Source: Ruminococcus sp.
GTDB lineage: Bacteria; Bacillota; Clostridia; Oscillospirales; Ruminococcaceae
Length of the DNA stretch: 64,000 nt
Reading direction: 5' to 3'
Assembly (NCBI GenBank): GCA_021201755.1
Contig: JAJQEI010000043.1
Span: 1-64,000, forward strand
Both the position numbers and the translations under genes were made by a program. Shown here piece after piece: positions 40,115-50,500 of the stretch. Below the pieces are notes generated by a model. It was not told the DNA's origin, did no database searches, and worked only from the letters and a program-made list of their open reading frames with translations. Numbering within the stretch: position 1 is the stretch's first letter; every line of letters starts with the position of its first letter.

Positions 40115-40627
40115 TTAATTTTTTCTGGTTCGTTCCGATGTGATTTCCGGTTCTTCCTTTTCTTGTTGTTTTTGACGAGATTTCCGTCGAATTCGTTCGG
40201 CTTTTCGTCGCAGTAATTCCTGTGAGAACAGAACACGTCTTGCCTGACGATGCATTTCTCGTTGCCTTGTCTGGCGTTCTACTTCTGCCGCACGTTCCCG
40301 TTCCGCTCGCTCCTGTTGTCGCTTCGTATCATCCGATGCTGTGGATTTTTCCACTGTTCGTGTCATTTGGCTTTCTTCCAACTGATTTTCAGCGGAAAAA
40401 CTCAAATTCGTGATATTTTGCAGTTCCTCCTGCAACACCTCACGTCCTGCACCCCAATTGTTTACGTATGTCTTCGTGAGCATGATTTGCACTTCCACCG
40501 GACGGGATTGCAGCGTGGTGTAGGACACGCCCATAGCCTCCGCCGTCTCTTCCAGAAGCGACAGATATTCTGCATTCGTACCGCCGGACTGGAGCAGTCG
40601 TTCTAAATATGCTTCATCACTTGCCAT
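40115..40627 (-). CDS. Hypothetical element protein, Arg/Glu-rich
   Basis: 170 residues; GAGGAGGTG precedes the ATG. The N-terminal 60 residues are a folded-looking helical domain (YLERLLQSGGTNAEYLSL, MGVSYTTLQSRPVEV); the rest is a charged helix. Near its end LFSQELLRRKAERIRRKS weakly resembles the shared tail of the PBECR4 proteins (LFNRKALSKTAREIREAE), though the final residues differ. Function unknown. Confidence 0.6.
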   Translation of the reverse strand: MASDEAYLERLLQSGGTNAEYLSLLEETAEAMGVSYTTLQSRPVEVQIMLTKTYVNNWGAGREVLQEELQNITNLSFSAENQLEESQMTRTVEKSTASDDTKRQQERAERERAAEVERQTRQREMHRQARRVLFSQELLRRKAERIRRKSRQKQQEKEEPEITSERTRKN

Positions 40628-40664
40628 AGCAGCACCTCCTCATTTTGTTATTCAAAATCGTTGC

Positions 40665-40910
40665 TCATGACGGAAACGCAAATACAGCGTCAATGTTCTC
40701 ACGAAGCCACTTTTCAAAGTTATCTCTGACTTCGTTGAACCTTTCTTCGCTGTCATACTCCGCAACAACAATACAGTTTTCCGTATCGCCGTTTAAGTAG
40801 ATCATAAAGCCGTATCCGCTTTTATTCTCATACTTTCCGCAGGTTATACAGGAAACGGCATTCGTGTAGTTGAAAAACGCTCCATCCTGCGAAATAATCG
40901 ATAGGGTCAT
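40665..40910 (-). CDS. Small hypothetical protein
   Basis: 81 residues from ATG 40910 with AAAGGAG upstream. MTLSIISQDGAFFNYTNAVS at the start and a DNFEKWLRENIDAVF end; two close cysteines (CITCG). No known family. Same operon direction as its neighbours. Confidence 0.6.
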   Translation of the reverse strand: MTLSIISQDGAFFNYTNAVSCITCGKYENKSGYGFMIYLNGDTENCIVVAEYDSEERFNEVRDNFEKWLRENIDAVFAFPS

Positions 40911-40956
40911 TACGCTCGCTCCTTTCTTGCTTACTAAGTAAAGCTTAATAAAATCC

Positions 40957-42138
40957 TCACAACGACATATCGTCTTTTTTCCGCTGCTGCGACTTTTCCG
41001 TTGAGTTCTTTTATTCAGATTTCCGAATTTCCTGTGCAGTCTCATTCAACCTTGCTCGGCTAAAAGGAGAACGCTGTTTCGTGATGGATTTTTGCGGTGT
41101 TTCCTGTTGCTTTTCTTTTGTCTGCGTTTCTTTTACAGCTGTCGCAATGTCTTTCAAATTTTGCGGTACAAGAGGAGAATTCGCAATATCTGCTCCCTTG
41201 ATGTACGTAGGTGACATTTTGCCATTTTCATTTTGCACGTACGTTTTTACTGCCATGCCATGAAATTGCACGCCCTTTGATATGTCATCCTTTGCAGACA
41301 AAATCAACATTGCTTGGTCTTGACGAATTGTGGCTTGAATGCTGTGAACAGGTGAACCATCCCAATGTGTCATGGGTATCAGTGATTTTTTGCCATTGAT
41401 GGTCTTAGATTGCATGGCTGGCTGAACCTGAACGGCTGCCATTGGAGCATATACTTTTCCATCTTTATTGACAGCTATCGTTTTCAAATCGTTTGACCGC
41501 AGAGATTGCATCATTTCATTTGTTTGTGCGAGTGCCGCCTTGGAAAGACGGTCTACCACAGGATTCTCCGCTGCAAGTGCCTTGGTTTCCTTGGTGATAT
41601 ACGCAAATGAAGTAGAGCGTTCCGCCTCTTGTTCCAGAATGTTTTCTTTTGCAAAAGCTGCAATATTTTTCAATTCTTGTGGAATCTTTTCCGAACCTGC
41701 AATATCCACTCCCTTGATGTACGTTGGTGACATTTTGCCGTTTTGATTCTTCTCAAATTTCATTGCCAACATCGCAGAAAATTTCACGCCGTCCGAAATA
41801 TCTTCCTTTGCATGAAATATCAACGCTGTAAAATCCTTTCCGTCCGTATGCCGGATGGCTGCCTGTACGCTTTTTACTGGATTACCATCCTTATCCATCA
41901 ATGGCTCTTTTTGTTTCGTTTTAGGGTTGTATTTTGTCGCATATTCGACCGATACAACCGCTTTGTCCGTATACGCTTCCCCATTCCAATTGATAGAAGT
42001 GGTGGAAAGCCCTTGCTCTTGCAAACGAGTCATAAGTGCATCCGCTTTTTTCTGTGTTGCTTCTGCTAACTTCTGAATTTCGGTATCCGTAAATGCAAGA
42101 TTCCTTGTGTTTTGGTCGATATAGGTTAGTAACGCCAT
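40957..42138 (-). pseudogene. Element protein with two internal repeats and the shared C-terminal tail; in-frame TAA
   Basis: Starts at ATG 42138 after CAGGAGG (MALLTYIDQNTRNLAFTDTE). It contains two homologous units of about 150 residues, each with a (A/S)KEDIS.GV.F block and NGKMSPTYIKG(V/A)DIA..P..LK.IA. TAA at 41011-41013 ends it after SPFSRARLNETAQEIRKSE; the frame continues KNSTEKSQQRKKDDMSL to 40957, matching the tail of the 37297 gene. Function unknown. It runs in frame with the upstream gene, apparently through loss of one T in TTTT before the ATG. Confidence 0.6.
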
Positions 42139-42837
42139 CTTAAAACCTCCTGTTAATTCTTGTGTTTTTTCTGAAACTCTCTTGACATTTGCCGTGGAAT
42201 ATGCTATACTGTTATCGAAGCTGATGAATGTGTTCTCCAGGGGCAATTGGAGCCCGGCGGAATGAAGCATTCTATCGGCTTTTTCTTTATTTATAGCAAC
42301 CAAATTTCCTTGTCCAATCTGCTTACGGAAATAATTCTCAATTCTGTCTTTTCCATATACACTAGAAATACGATTGACCTCACTAAATCCATTTTTCTCA
42401 CATAATGAAACTGCTATCATTACGCCTCGGTTCTGACTATCTTTCAATTCTGTAATCGCAACCAAAGAATTTTCTTGTGAGCCTTTGAAAATCATAACCA
42501 GATTCCGTAATTCTTGCGGAATCTGTTCCATGATAGATTGACTAAGAGCGTGACCGTGATAATGTTCTTCCGGTTCTGCCATACATTTTGTAATGGTACG
42601 AGGCGAAATCACAACATCAAGCTTCTGGTCTGCTCCTAAAATTGCAAGTGCATTTGGCGTTTTCCCGATATGTAGGAAATCAGAAGATTTTTCGGTTCGT
42701 TTGAGGAAAGAATCTAATTGTTCTGCAAACGCCCTATCCTCCTCCTGATTCTGCCGAATCTTCTCCGACATTGCCAAAATATCCGATTCATCCACTGTCA
42801 AGGTGGATTTTTCTTTGTCTATGGCTTGGTCAGACAT
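42139..42837 (-). CDS. MuF-C/PBECR-like nuclease-domain protein
   Basis: About 233 residues: LGADQKLDVVISPRTITKCM, IPQELRNLVMIFKGSQENS, then RGVMIAVSL..SVYGKDRIENYF and AGLQLP. The order of motifs matches the MuF-C-like segment at the N-terminus of the polyvalent gene (33795-34560), so the two are paralogues. Such domains occur in phage MuF and ICE polyvalent proteins and are inferred to be nucleases or peptidase-like effectors. It has no stop of its own and is fused in frame to the next gene. Confidence 0.6.
42217..42287 (+). ncRNA. Candidate small RNA B, antisense to the MuF-C-like gene
   Basis: Plus-strand TTGACA (42182), 17 bp, TATACT (42205). Outer stem GCTGAT-GAATG / CATTC-TATCGGC, inner GGGC-AATTGGA-GCCC, then TTTTTCTTT. 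Same architecture as RNA A at 33756 with different but complementary outer arms. It overlaps conserved coding sequence (GLQLP), so chance is not excluded. Confidence 0.45.
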
Positions 42838-42875
42838 AGTGTCACATCCTTTTCCAAGGGCAAGCCATTTTTACA

Positions 42876-42968
42876 TTAAAATTCCCCTTTCTCCATTTCG
42901 ATTTCCAAATCGCCCTCTTTGTCATGGAGAGCGTCCTTGAGCAAATTTTTCTTTTCATCACGCATCAT
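42876..42968 (-). CDS. Very small ORF between topB and the MuF-C-like gene
   Basis: 30 residues, MMRDEKKNLLKDALHDKEGD then LEIEMEKGEF, starting 3 bases from the topB stop. Highly charged. Could be a small accessory peptide of the operon; coding status uncertain. Confidence 0.35.
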   Translation of the reverse strand: MMRDEKKNLLKDALHDKEGDLEIEMEKGEF

Positions 42969-42970
42969 TA

Positions 42971-45025
42971 TCACTTCTTATCTTTCTTCAGCGTTTCCCA
43001 CTGATAGTATGTTTTGCCATTGTGAGTGTTCTCCTCAAACGATGGCAAAACGGTTGTTTTTCTGCCGTTTGACGTATAAGAAACTTGTTTACCGAAAAGC
43101 AAGTTTTTCAGCTGCGATTCCGTCAATTCCTTGCCGTAAACCTTTGCGATGTTCATGCCACATTTTTCGGTGCAGTAAAATCCAAACTTGCCCTTCTTCA
43201 CAGTACTGCCGCATTTCGGACACTTGCCAATGGATGCACCAGCACCGCCAAATGAAATGCTGTTGACACGCTTGCCGTATGTTTCGCAAATTTGCCGCAC
43301 AAATGATTCAATATCATACAAGAAGGCATTCTTGCTGTAGTTGCCTTCGGCAATTTGCTGTAATTGCATTTCCCAATCGGCAGTCAGCTTCGGGGAGCGT
43401 ACCTCCTCCGGTACAGCAGAAATTAAATGCCTGCCTTTTTCCGTGGAGAGAATTTGCTTGCCCTTGCGTTCAGCATAACCGTTTTTCACAAGTCCCTCAA
43501 TGGTTGCAGCTCTTGTGGCTGGTGTCCCTAACCCTTTTTTCTCGCTGTTCTCATCGTAATTTTCCTGTCCAGCGTGTTCCATTGCGGAGAGAAGTGCCGA
43601 CTCCGTGTACGGCTTCGGTTGGGAAGTGAAATGCTCCGATTTTTGCGCCATGACATTGCCATAGACCTGTCCTTTTTGTACGTCCGGCAGAGCTTTTTCC
43701 TCCGATTCTTTCTCTTTCGATTTCGCCTTTGCAGATGTAAACAGCGCATCGATTTTCTTCCAACCGTCCGTCAAAATAGTCTTGCCGGTGGCGGTAAATT
43801 CATTTTGTTTGCATACGAGTGTGATTTTTACAGACTCGTATTTGTGTGGTGCAGACGCTGCACAAAAAAGTCTCGCCATTTCCAGAAGCAAGATATTTTT
43901 CTCGCCCTCCGGCAGCTGTTCCAGCGTTTCTGATGTCACTTTTTCCGTGGGCAAAATAGCAGGGTGACTGATCACTTTTTTGTCGTTGACACATTGGGAG
44001 AAATTCAAATTTTTCGCCTTTTTCACAAAGTCAAAATTTGAAAATTCCGCTCGTAACTTCTGTGCCAGATGTTCTATACTTTCCAGTATATCTGCCGTGA
44101 TATATTGGCTGTCCATTTGGGGATAGGTGGACAATTTTTTCTCATACAGCGATTGCTGATAATCCAGCGTTTGTTGTGCTGTGTAGCCGAACAGTTTATT
44201 TGCTTCACGCTGCAAGTTTGTCAAATCGAATAATTTCGGTGGGTTCTGCGTTTTCACCTGTTTTTCTACATTTGTCACTTCTGCGACTTTCTCGTGACAA
44301 GCTGCGGCAATTTGTTCCGCTTCCGTTTCACTGTCGAACCGTTTAGAGGACGCATGGAAAAATCCAGTGTCCAGTTCCACTGTGAAATATTTCTGCTTCT
44401 GGAAATTCGCAACAGCGTTATCCCATTCCACCAGCATTGCCAGCATTGGCATCTGGACTCTGCCAATGGTCAGCTTACTGCCATAGCGACAGGTGAACAG
44501 CTGTGAACCGTTCATACCTACCAGCCAATCGGCTTCAGCACGGCTTAATCCTGCATCATAGAGGTTGTCATAAGCACTGTCGTCTTTTAAATGTGCCATG
44601 CCATCTCGAATTGCCGATTCTTCCAATGAGGACACCTAGAGCCGCTTTACCGGCTTATGACAATCCACCAGTTCATAAACGTATCGAAAAATATACTCTC
44701 CCTCACGGTCGGCATCTGTAGCACAGATAATTTCGTTCACATCTGATTTTTCCATCAGATTTTTTAAAATTGAAAACTGTTCCTGCGTCTTCTCAAACGT
44801 TTTCAGTTTCCACGTTTCCGGAATCATGGGCAGCTGTGAAAAGCTCCATGAATCTGCCCAGTTCCCGCTATAGTCGTTGGGACTGTACAGTCCAGCCAAG
44901 TGTCCATAGCACCATGACACATAATAGCCACAGCCCTCCATGTAGCCTTTTTTCTTTTCGGTTGCACCCAAAACCGTGTAAATGGCTTTGGCAACCGAGG
45001 GCTTTTCTGCGATGATAAGTTTCAT
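42971..45025 (-). pseudogene. topB: DNA topoisomerase III, interrupted by TAG
   Basis: The N-terminal TOPRIM part is clear (MKLIIAEKPSVAKAIYTVLG, ICATDADREGEYIFR). TAG 44636-44638 follows KPVKRL, and the frame continues VSSLEESAIRDGM; relatives have KRLW, so TGG became TAG. The active-site region reads TYPQMDSQY where TYPRTDSRY is usual, and GRVQMPMLAML where RVQTPTLAM is usual; each change is a C-to-T or G-to-A transition. A C-terminal zinc ribbon (GKCPKCGSTVKKG) remains. Likely inactive. In ICEs it relaxes DNA during transfer. Confidence 0.92.
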
Positions 45026-45059
45026 ATGGTTTTAAGTCCTTTCAAAATTAAAAATTGTA

Positions 45060-45088
45060 TTGACATTGCATTCAAAATGTGATAAAAT
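45060..45088 (+). promoter_or_regulatory. Promoter of the 45113 TA pair
   Basis: TTGACA (45060), 17 bp, TAAAAT (45083). Confidence 0.75.
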
Positions 45089-45112
45089 GTATAGGAAAGG
45101 TGTGTGATAAAC

Positions 45113-45412
45113 ATGACAAAATCTGAAACGCTGCATATTCGAGTCAATGAAAATGTAAAGGCAAATGCAGAAGAGACATTAGGACTGCTCGGTATTTCTA
45201 TTTCCGAAGCCGTCAATATGTTCCTCTGTCAGGTCAATCTTACAGGCGGTCTGCCTTTTGAAGTGAAACTGCCTGCACCAGAACGTGTTATGGTGCATTC
45301 CCAGCAGCAACTTTCTCAAAAACTCGATGAAGCGGAAAAAGATGTCGATTGTGGAAAAATCTCCTCTGCCGAAGAAATTTTTGACAGATTGCGAGGAAAA
45401 TATGACGTATAA
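45113..45412 (+). CDS. relB: RelB/DinJ-family antitoxin
   Basis: 99 residues from ATG 45113, AAAGG upstream. LHIRVNENVKANAEETLGLL and SEAVNMFLCQV form the ribbon-helix-helix; NLTGGLPFEVKLP is typical of the family. Overlaps the toxin start by 11 bases. Intact. Confidence 0.88.
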   Translation: MTKSETLHIRVNENVKANAEETLGLLGISISEAVNMFLCQVNLTGGLPFEVKLPAPERVMVHSQQQLSQKLDEAEKDVDCGKISSAEEIFDRLRGKYDV

Positions 45413-45713
45413 AATATTTGTGACGCAAAACTTTGAACTGGATTTGGATGCTGCTTTATCATATATTTCGGATAAATTGATGAATCCAGTTGCTGCGAAA
45501 AATTTATTGCAGCTTACAGAAAAAGCAGTCTCCCAAATTGGTGAAAATCCCACGCTATATGCCTTGTATCATGACGAAAGGCTTTCAAAAAAAGGTTATC
45601 ATTTTGTAACTGTGAAAAACTATCTCATCTTTTATCGAATTGATGAAAATGAAAAAGTTGTTCATATTTTGCGATTCCTCTATGGTAAACAAAACGTTTC
45701 AGATATTTTCTAA
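45402..45713 (+). CDS. relE: RelE/ParE-family toxin
   Basis: 103 residues from ATG 45402. KIFVTQNFELDLDAALSYIS, then GYHFVTVKNYLIFYRID and VVHILRFLYGKQN fit the RelE/ParE fold, with the basic end needed for activity. Either mRNA interferase (RelE) or gyrase poison (ParE); the GYHFV..NYLIFY pattern is common to both. Frame intact, so the pair may be functional. Confidence 0.87.
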   Translation: MTYKIFVTQNFELDLDAALSYISDKLMNPVAAKNLLQLTEKAVSQIGENPTLYALYHDERLSKKGYHFVTVKNYLIFYRIDENEKVVHILRFLYGKQNVSDIF

Positions 45714-45752
45714 TGCCCTAATTGGGGCATTTTTTGTCATACAGGCATTATT

Positions 45753-46118
45753 TCAAAACAGCTCCTCTAAATCCGCTTCCTGTTCTGAATCTGACTTTTT
45801 CTCGATGAAAAAGACTTTATCCACGTGAATTTCAGCTACCGTTCGCTTTTCTTCCATTTTGTCTAGGTAGGTGCGATTGCACAAACTACCCTCTACCAAA
45901 ATGCGCTCACCCTTGTGGAAATAATTTTCCAGAAGCTTTGCCGTACCATTCCACGCAACACAGTTGAAAAAGTCTGTTTTGCTCTCCGCCATATCTCTGC
46001 GTTTCGGGCGGTTAACTGCAATAGAAAATCTGCAAACTGGAACGTTGTCTTTTCGTGTAGATTGTACTTCAGGGTCGACAGTCAGCCGTCCCATAATGGT
46101 AATATGATTCAAATGCAT
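45753..46118 (-). CDS. ssb: Single-stranded DNA-binding protein
   Basis: 121 residues from ATG 46118. OB fold with NHITIMGRLTVDPEV, CRFSIAVNRP, FFNCVAWNGTAKLLENYF, GERILVEGSL and the acidic tail ADLEELF. Protects single-stranded DNA during transfer. Usual place between topB and the T4SS genes. Confidence 0.95.
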   Translation of the reverse strand: MHLNHITIMGRLTVDPEVQSTRKDNVPVCRFSIAVNRPKRRDMAESKTDFFNCVAWNGTAKLLENYFHKGERILVEGSLCNRTYLDKMEEKRTVAEIHVDKVFFIEKKSDSEQEADLEELF

Positions 46119-46134
46119 TGTCTTTTCCTCACTT

Positions 46135-46305
46135 TCAAAAATCGTCTTCTTCATCTTCATCAAAATCAAAGTCGTCCATATCGCTGGGCGTTTCTTCTGC
46201 TTTTTCTTCTATAGCGTATTTCGCCGTGCAGTATTTTGCCATTACAAGCACAGCAGCACCATATACCAACGCTCCGGTAATCGCTCCAAAAATCAGCTTT
46301 TTCAT
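46135..46305 (-). CDS. Small membrane protein with acidic tail
   Basis: 56 residues: MKKLIFGAITGALVYGAAVL forms one transmembrane helix, then a very acidic tail (DMDDFDFDEDEEDDF). GGAGGAAG precedes the ATG. Resembles the short membrane proteins next to DUF4366 genes in Firmicute conjugation operons. Confidence 0.6.
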   Translation of the reverse strand: MKKLIFGAITGALVYGAAVLVMAKYCTAKYAIEEKAEETPSDMDDFDFDEDEEDDF

Positions 46306-46323
46306 GTAGCTTCCTCCTTTTCG

Positions 46324-47143
46324 TTATTCCTCATCCTCGTTGATTTCATATTCTTCCGCTGCATCGCTGAAGTCTTCTGCAAAGTTGTCCATTTGTGGCT
46401 CCTTCCTGCCAAAACTGATGCCCTTTTTCTTGAAAAGGAAAAATCCAACAATGGCAATGACTACCACGCCAACACATAGATAAATCATGGTGTTATTGGA
46501 TGAAGTGCCGCTTTCTGACACCGTTTCAGTGCTTTCTTCCGTTTCTTCTTCTACCGTTTCATCTGCACTCGCAGCCGAAGAACTGTCCGCACTGCTGGAC
46601 TCACTGACGTTCGCAGCAGCTGCCTCTTCTGCCGAACTGTATGCGCTGTCCTCACTATCTGCATAGAGAAGCGCATATAGGTCGTAGTCGTCCACTTTGT
46701 TCAAAAAATACACATTGTCCGTTCCGTCCTCATCACTGTAATTGATAAGGACGTAAAAGACATTGCCGTCCTTGGTAGTGACGGAAATAAACTGCATTTC
46801 CTCGCTGTCGTAGATGATAGTTTCGTTAGAAATCAGCGTTGCATTGCCGTCGGTGTCGTAATAGTCATCGCTGGCATAATCTGAACTGCTGGAAATGGAT
46901 GATTCATCTGCATATGCATTTTCCGCTTGTGCAAGATACTCCTCAATGTAATCTTCCGTGATGGTATCGTCTGTCTCTTCTGCATCTATTGCAGCAGTTG
47001 CTTCCGTCACTTCGGTGTCCATATTTTCCACCGTTTCCGTTGCAGTTGTTTCTTCGTCTGCATATGCGATGCAAGGTGCTTGCAGCGATAGGGGCTGCCA
47101 CTGCCAAAAGTGCTGCAAATAGCTTAGAATAATGTTTCTTCAT
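46324..47143 (-). pseudogene. DUF4366 (CD1107-like) mating-channel surface protein, frameshifted
   Basis: Signal peptide at 47143 ([20 protein letters not shown]) leaves frame near 47080; the other frame continues [14 protein letters not shown] to the end. The body holds the DUF4366 core ([20 protein letters not shown].. [17 protein letters not shown]), an acidic-Ser stalk, a transmembrane helix ([19 protein letters not shown]) and a cytoplasmic tail ending NEDEE. A conserved ICE conjugation gene of unknown exact role. Overlaps the DUF4315 gene. Confidence 0.85.
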
Positions 47144-47507
47144 AAGTTTCTTCCTCCTTTGTATGGGTTGTCATTTCGGTAATTTTCTCCGGTTTTTCCG
47201 CCGTTGTTGATTTGGATTCTGTTTCTGCTTTCGTTTCAGAATATGGTACTTCCGAAATCAAAAGCTCTAAGATGTCCTCCACAGTCATTTCACTCTCTTG
47301 AATTTTTTGATAGAGTGTCATTGCCTGTACAGTGTCCTGTACCGTCAAATGATTGTCATCCAGCGCATTTAGCAACGTATTCGCCTGTAAACTGCGCATT
47401 TCCTGCCACAATGCTTCTTTGCGCTGCGTATTCGTACGGATGGTGTCCAGTACCTTTTGATACTCAGTCTCCAATTTTTCCAATGATTTTTCCGCCTTTT
47501 TTGCCAT
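47124..47507 (-). CDS. DUF4315 family protein
   Basis: 127 residues. [20 protein letters not shown] and [20 protein letters not shown] match the small coiled-coil DUF4315 proteins always found between the peptidase and the DUF4366 gene in this class of ICE. Intact. Confidence 0.8.
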   Translation of the reverse strand: MAKKAEKSLEKLETEYQKVLDTIRTNTQRKEALWQEMRSLQANTLLNALDDNHLTVQDTVQAMTLYQKIQESEMTVEDILELLISEVPYSETKAETESKSTTAEKPEKITEMTTHTKEEETYEETLF

Positions 47508-47530
47508 TTTCTCACCTCCCTCCAATCGAA

Positions 47531-50500
47531 TTACCAGAACAGCAAAAGTGGGTCAATATAGCTCCATCCAACGCCGTCGGTGTCAATTTCAATGGCTACG
47601 TGTAAATATATGCTTACACCGGAATTATCGATGCTGACACATTTTTTGGAATCGTTCACATAGCCGATAATATCCCCCTCATTTACCGTATCTCTCTTGG
47701 ATACGGTCGATGTGATATTGTAATAGTAAATCTTCGTATCTCGTGTTTTTCCATATCCATCGCCATCGTACCAATAGCTACAGTCGTTCAATCGGAGAAC
47801 CACCGAATTGGAATCGGTAGAATCCACCTTGCCGGAAAGTCCTGCATAGACCGGCGTACCACTTCCACAGGAAATATCAATTGCCTGATGAGAACTGCCG
47901 TTCACAGCGGCACAGTGTACCGTGTTCCATTCCTGCACATCATACCCATAGGCGTTTAGTATGCTGCCATTTGCGATATAGTCCTCAATGCTGCCGGATA
48001 GGGGACAAGTAAATGTCTGATGGTTTCCACGAGTAGTAGATGTGCCGGAAGCTGCCGAAACGCCTAAAAAAGCTTCATACGTGGTGAGACGGTCTGCACC
48101 GTCCGGCAAAGAAAGCAGCATATCTTCAATTGCTTCATCAAACGTCTTCTTTTGTTTGACGTTGTAATAGAGCGTCACGTCTGTTACCCATTCGTATTGC
48201 TGATAATATTGGGCATATCCGTAAGGCTGCCAATCGCCGTTGCCGTCAGTATAGCCGAAATTGGTAGAAGTTTCTTCAAATGCGAGTATCCGGTCATACC
48301 AACTGCTGTAGGATGTGTTTGACCAATTCTGTGTAATGGAAAAATTTAACCAGTCCGTGTGTGTAATACTGCCGCCGCCTGCGTGACCGTAATTGATTAT
48401 CATGTTGACAAATTCACTGCGCTCGTCACTGCTAAAATTTCCTGCATTTTCAATGTACCACTTCACTGCAAAATCCTGCGGTGTAACCACCGACTGAAAG
48501 GTGTCCATTAAATCCGTACCGTTCGGTAAATCTGTACTGTGATAATGCTGATACACCCAAAGTTCTGTACCGCCGACGCTGTAGGAAATGCCATATCCGT
48601 CGCTGTAAGTCGTGGAATAATAGCTTGTGTTGCGTGTATAGGATGCTGCAATGGTGTTGCCGTTTGGGTCTGTAACGTCATAGTGTTGGTCGACCAAATA
48701 CCATCCAGTAGCAGAACAATCGTCCTTGTAATTGACAATTTCCCCGTTGTTCAAGTTGTAGTACAGTGTTTTTCCATTCATATATTTCGAGATTGCTGAC
48801 TGCGTTCCAGAAAATGTCACCATGTCATATACCGTACCATTCACTTTTGCCCAATCGCATCCGGTGGTATAGTGTAATGAGCCGTCATAGGTGTAGGTGT
48901 TCAGTCGCTCCCAATGAGAAGTATTGTCGTAGTAATATTCAAATTCATATTCGGATTCAAATAATTCCTCCAAAACGTCTTCCACTTTGCTGTCATATGT
49001 CCAGTACATCGTATTTCCATCACCATCTTTGGCATAGAAATAGGCGCATAAAAAACTCAAGAGCTTTTCGCTGTCGTAATCGTAATCTGCTGGGTCGTAG
49101 TTAAAATGTGTACTTTTCCCATATACCCACGTATCTACGGCATCCTTCATGCTGGAAACATTACTTGCACCCAAAGAAACCAAATCATATCGCCACGCAT
49201 TCGTATCGCCAACCATGAAGAGGCGTGTGTTAAATTGATTGGCAAGTTTCGTGTAATACTCCTCCGATTTGGACAAATACTTGTCCTGTGCATTGTACGT
49301 ACCCAATACCCAACTACTGGACTTTACAACAGAGCTTGACATACCGCTGCACGTGGTAAATAACAGTATGATGAGAATGAGTAAAACAAGAAGAATTGCA
49401 ATTGCAGGTAAAAACACCTTGGCAATAATGGAAAGCGAGCTTTTGGAGACCTTTTTGACTTTTTTCTTGATATTTTGCTTCGCTTTCTCCGCTGCTTTCT
49501 TGCTGTACTGCGACACCTGTTTTCCAGTACGATTGCGGTTCTTCCACGCCTGTCGTTGCTTGGGCTGCCCATTTTTCAGCTTGTATTCCGACCGCTGGAG
49601 CTTTTGCTGTTTCTGATTGCTCTTTTTTTCCAGTTTGCTTTTTTCTTTTGATTGCGCTGCAATTTTGTTTTTCGGACGGATTTTGCCTTTTCCGCTCCAC
49701 GCTTCAAGGCGTCCACCACCTGCATCATGTCGTTGTTGGCGTCGGCATTTGCTGCCTTCGTCCACGCTTTGCGCCCAGCACTTTTCAGATCATAAATACC
49801 CGGCTTCAAAATCAATAGGGTAGGTTTCGTCTGCCGCTTGATGTTCCGCTGGATTCGCTTTTTCTTGCGTGCTGTCTTTTTCTCAAGTAAAATCGCTTTT
49901 TTCTGGGTTTTGTACAATCGATGATTGGATTTGTAGATTTGTTTTCTGGATAATACTGCCGCTTTTCGAATCGGCGTTTGACGGCTCTTGTCAGTCAAGT
50001 GAAAGGAACGAATCTGCCACAAATTCTGATATGATTTTTTCGACATTTTCCACGCACGCTTTTGCGCTCGATGTTTCGCTTTCAGCGGCGTTAGCTTTTG
50101 TTTCGCTTCAACCTTTTTGATTTTGCTTTCTGCTTTTGCAAGCTTGTCATTTGCTTTTTCCAGTCGGAAAGAACGCTTCTGCGCCATGTGCCGTATGAGT
50201 CCACGGCTGCCTGTCAAAAACAGCGAACCTGCAGCAATGACTGTTTTATGCGCATCATCCTGTGCTTCTTGAATATATTTCCCTTTTAGCTTTTGTACGC
50301 CCTGCCGAAGCACGGTCTTTGAACCGGTGATTGCAATTGTTTCTGCTGCAAGTGCCGATTTCCACATCGTTTTTCCGGTCTGCCGTGCGACAAAATAGGA
50401 TGCATTCGCTGCCCATTTTACCGGATACAATGCTTTTGACTTTGGCTGCCATGTTCTCAGGCTTTTTTGCAAAGATGGCTTGTCACCCGTGATGAGCGTA

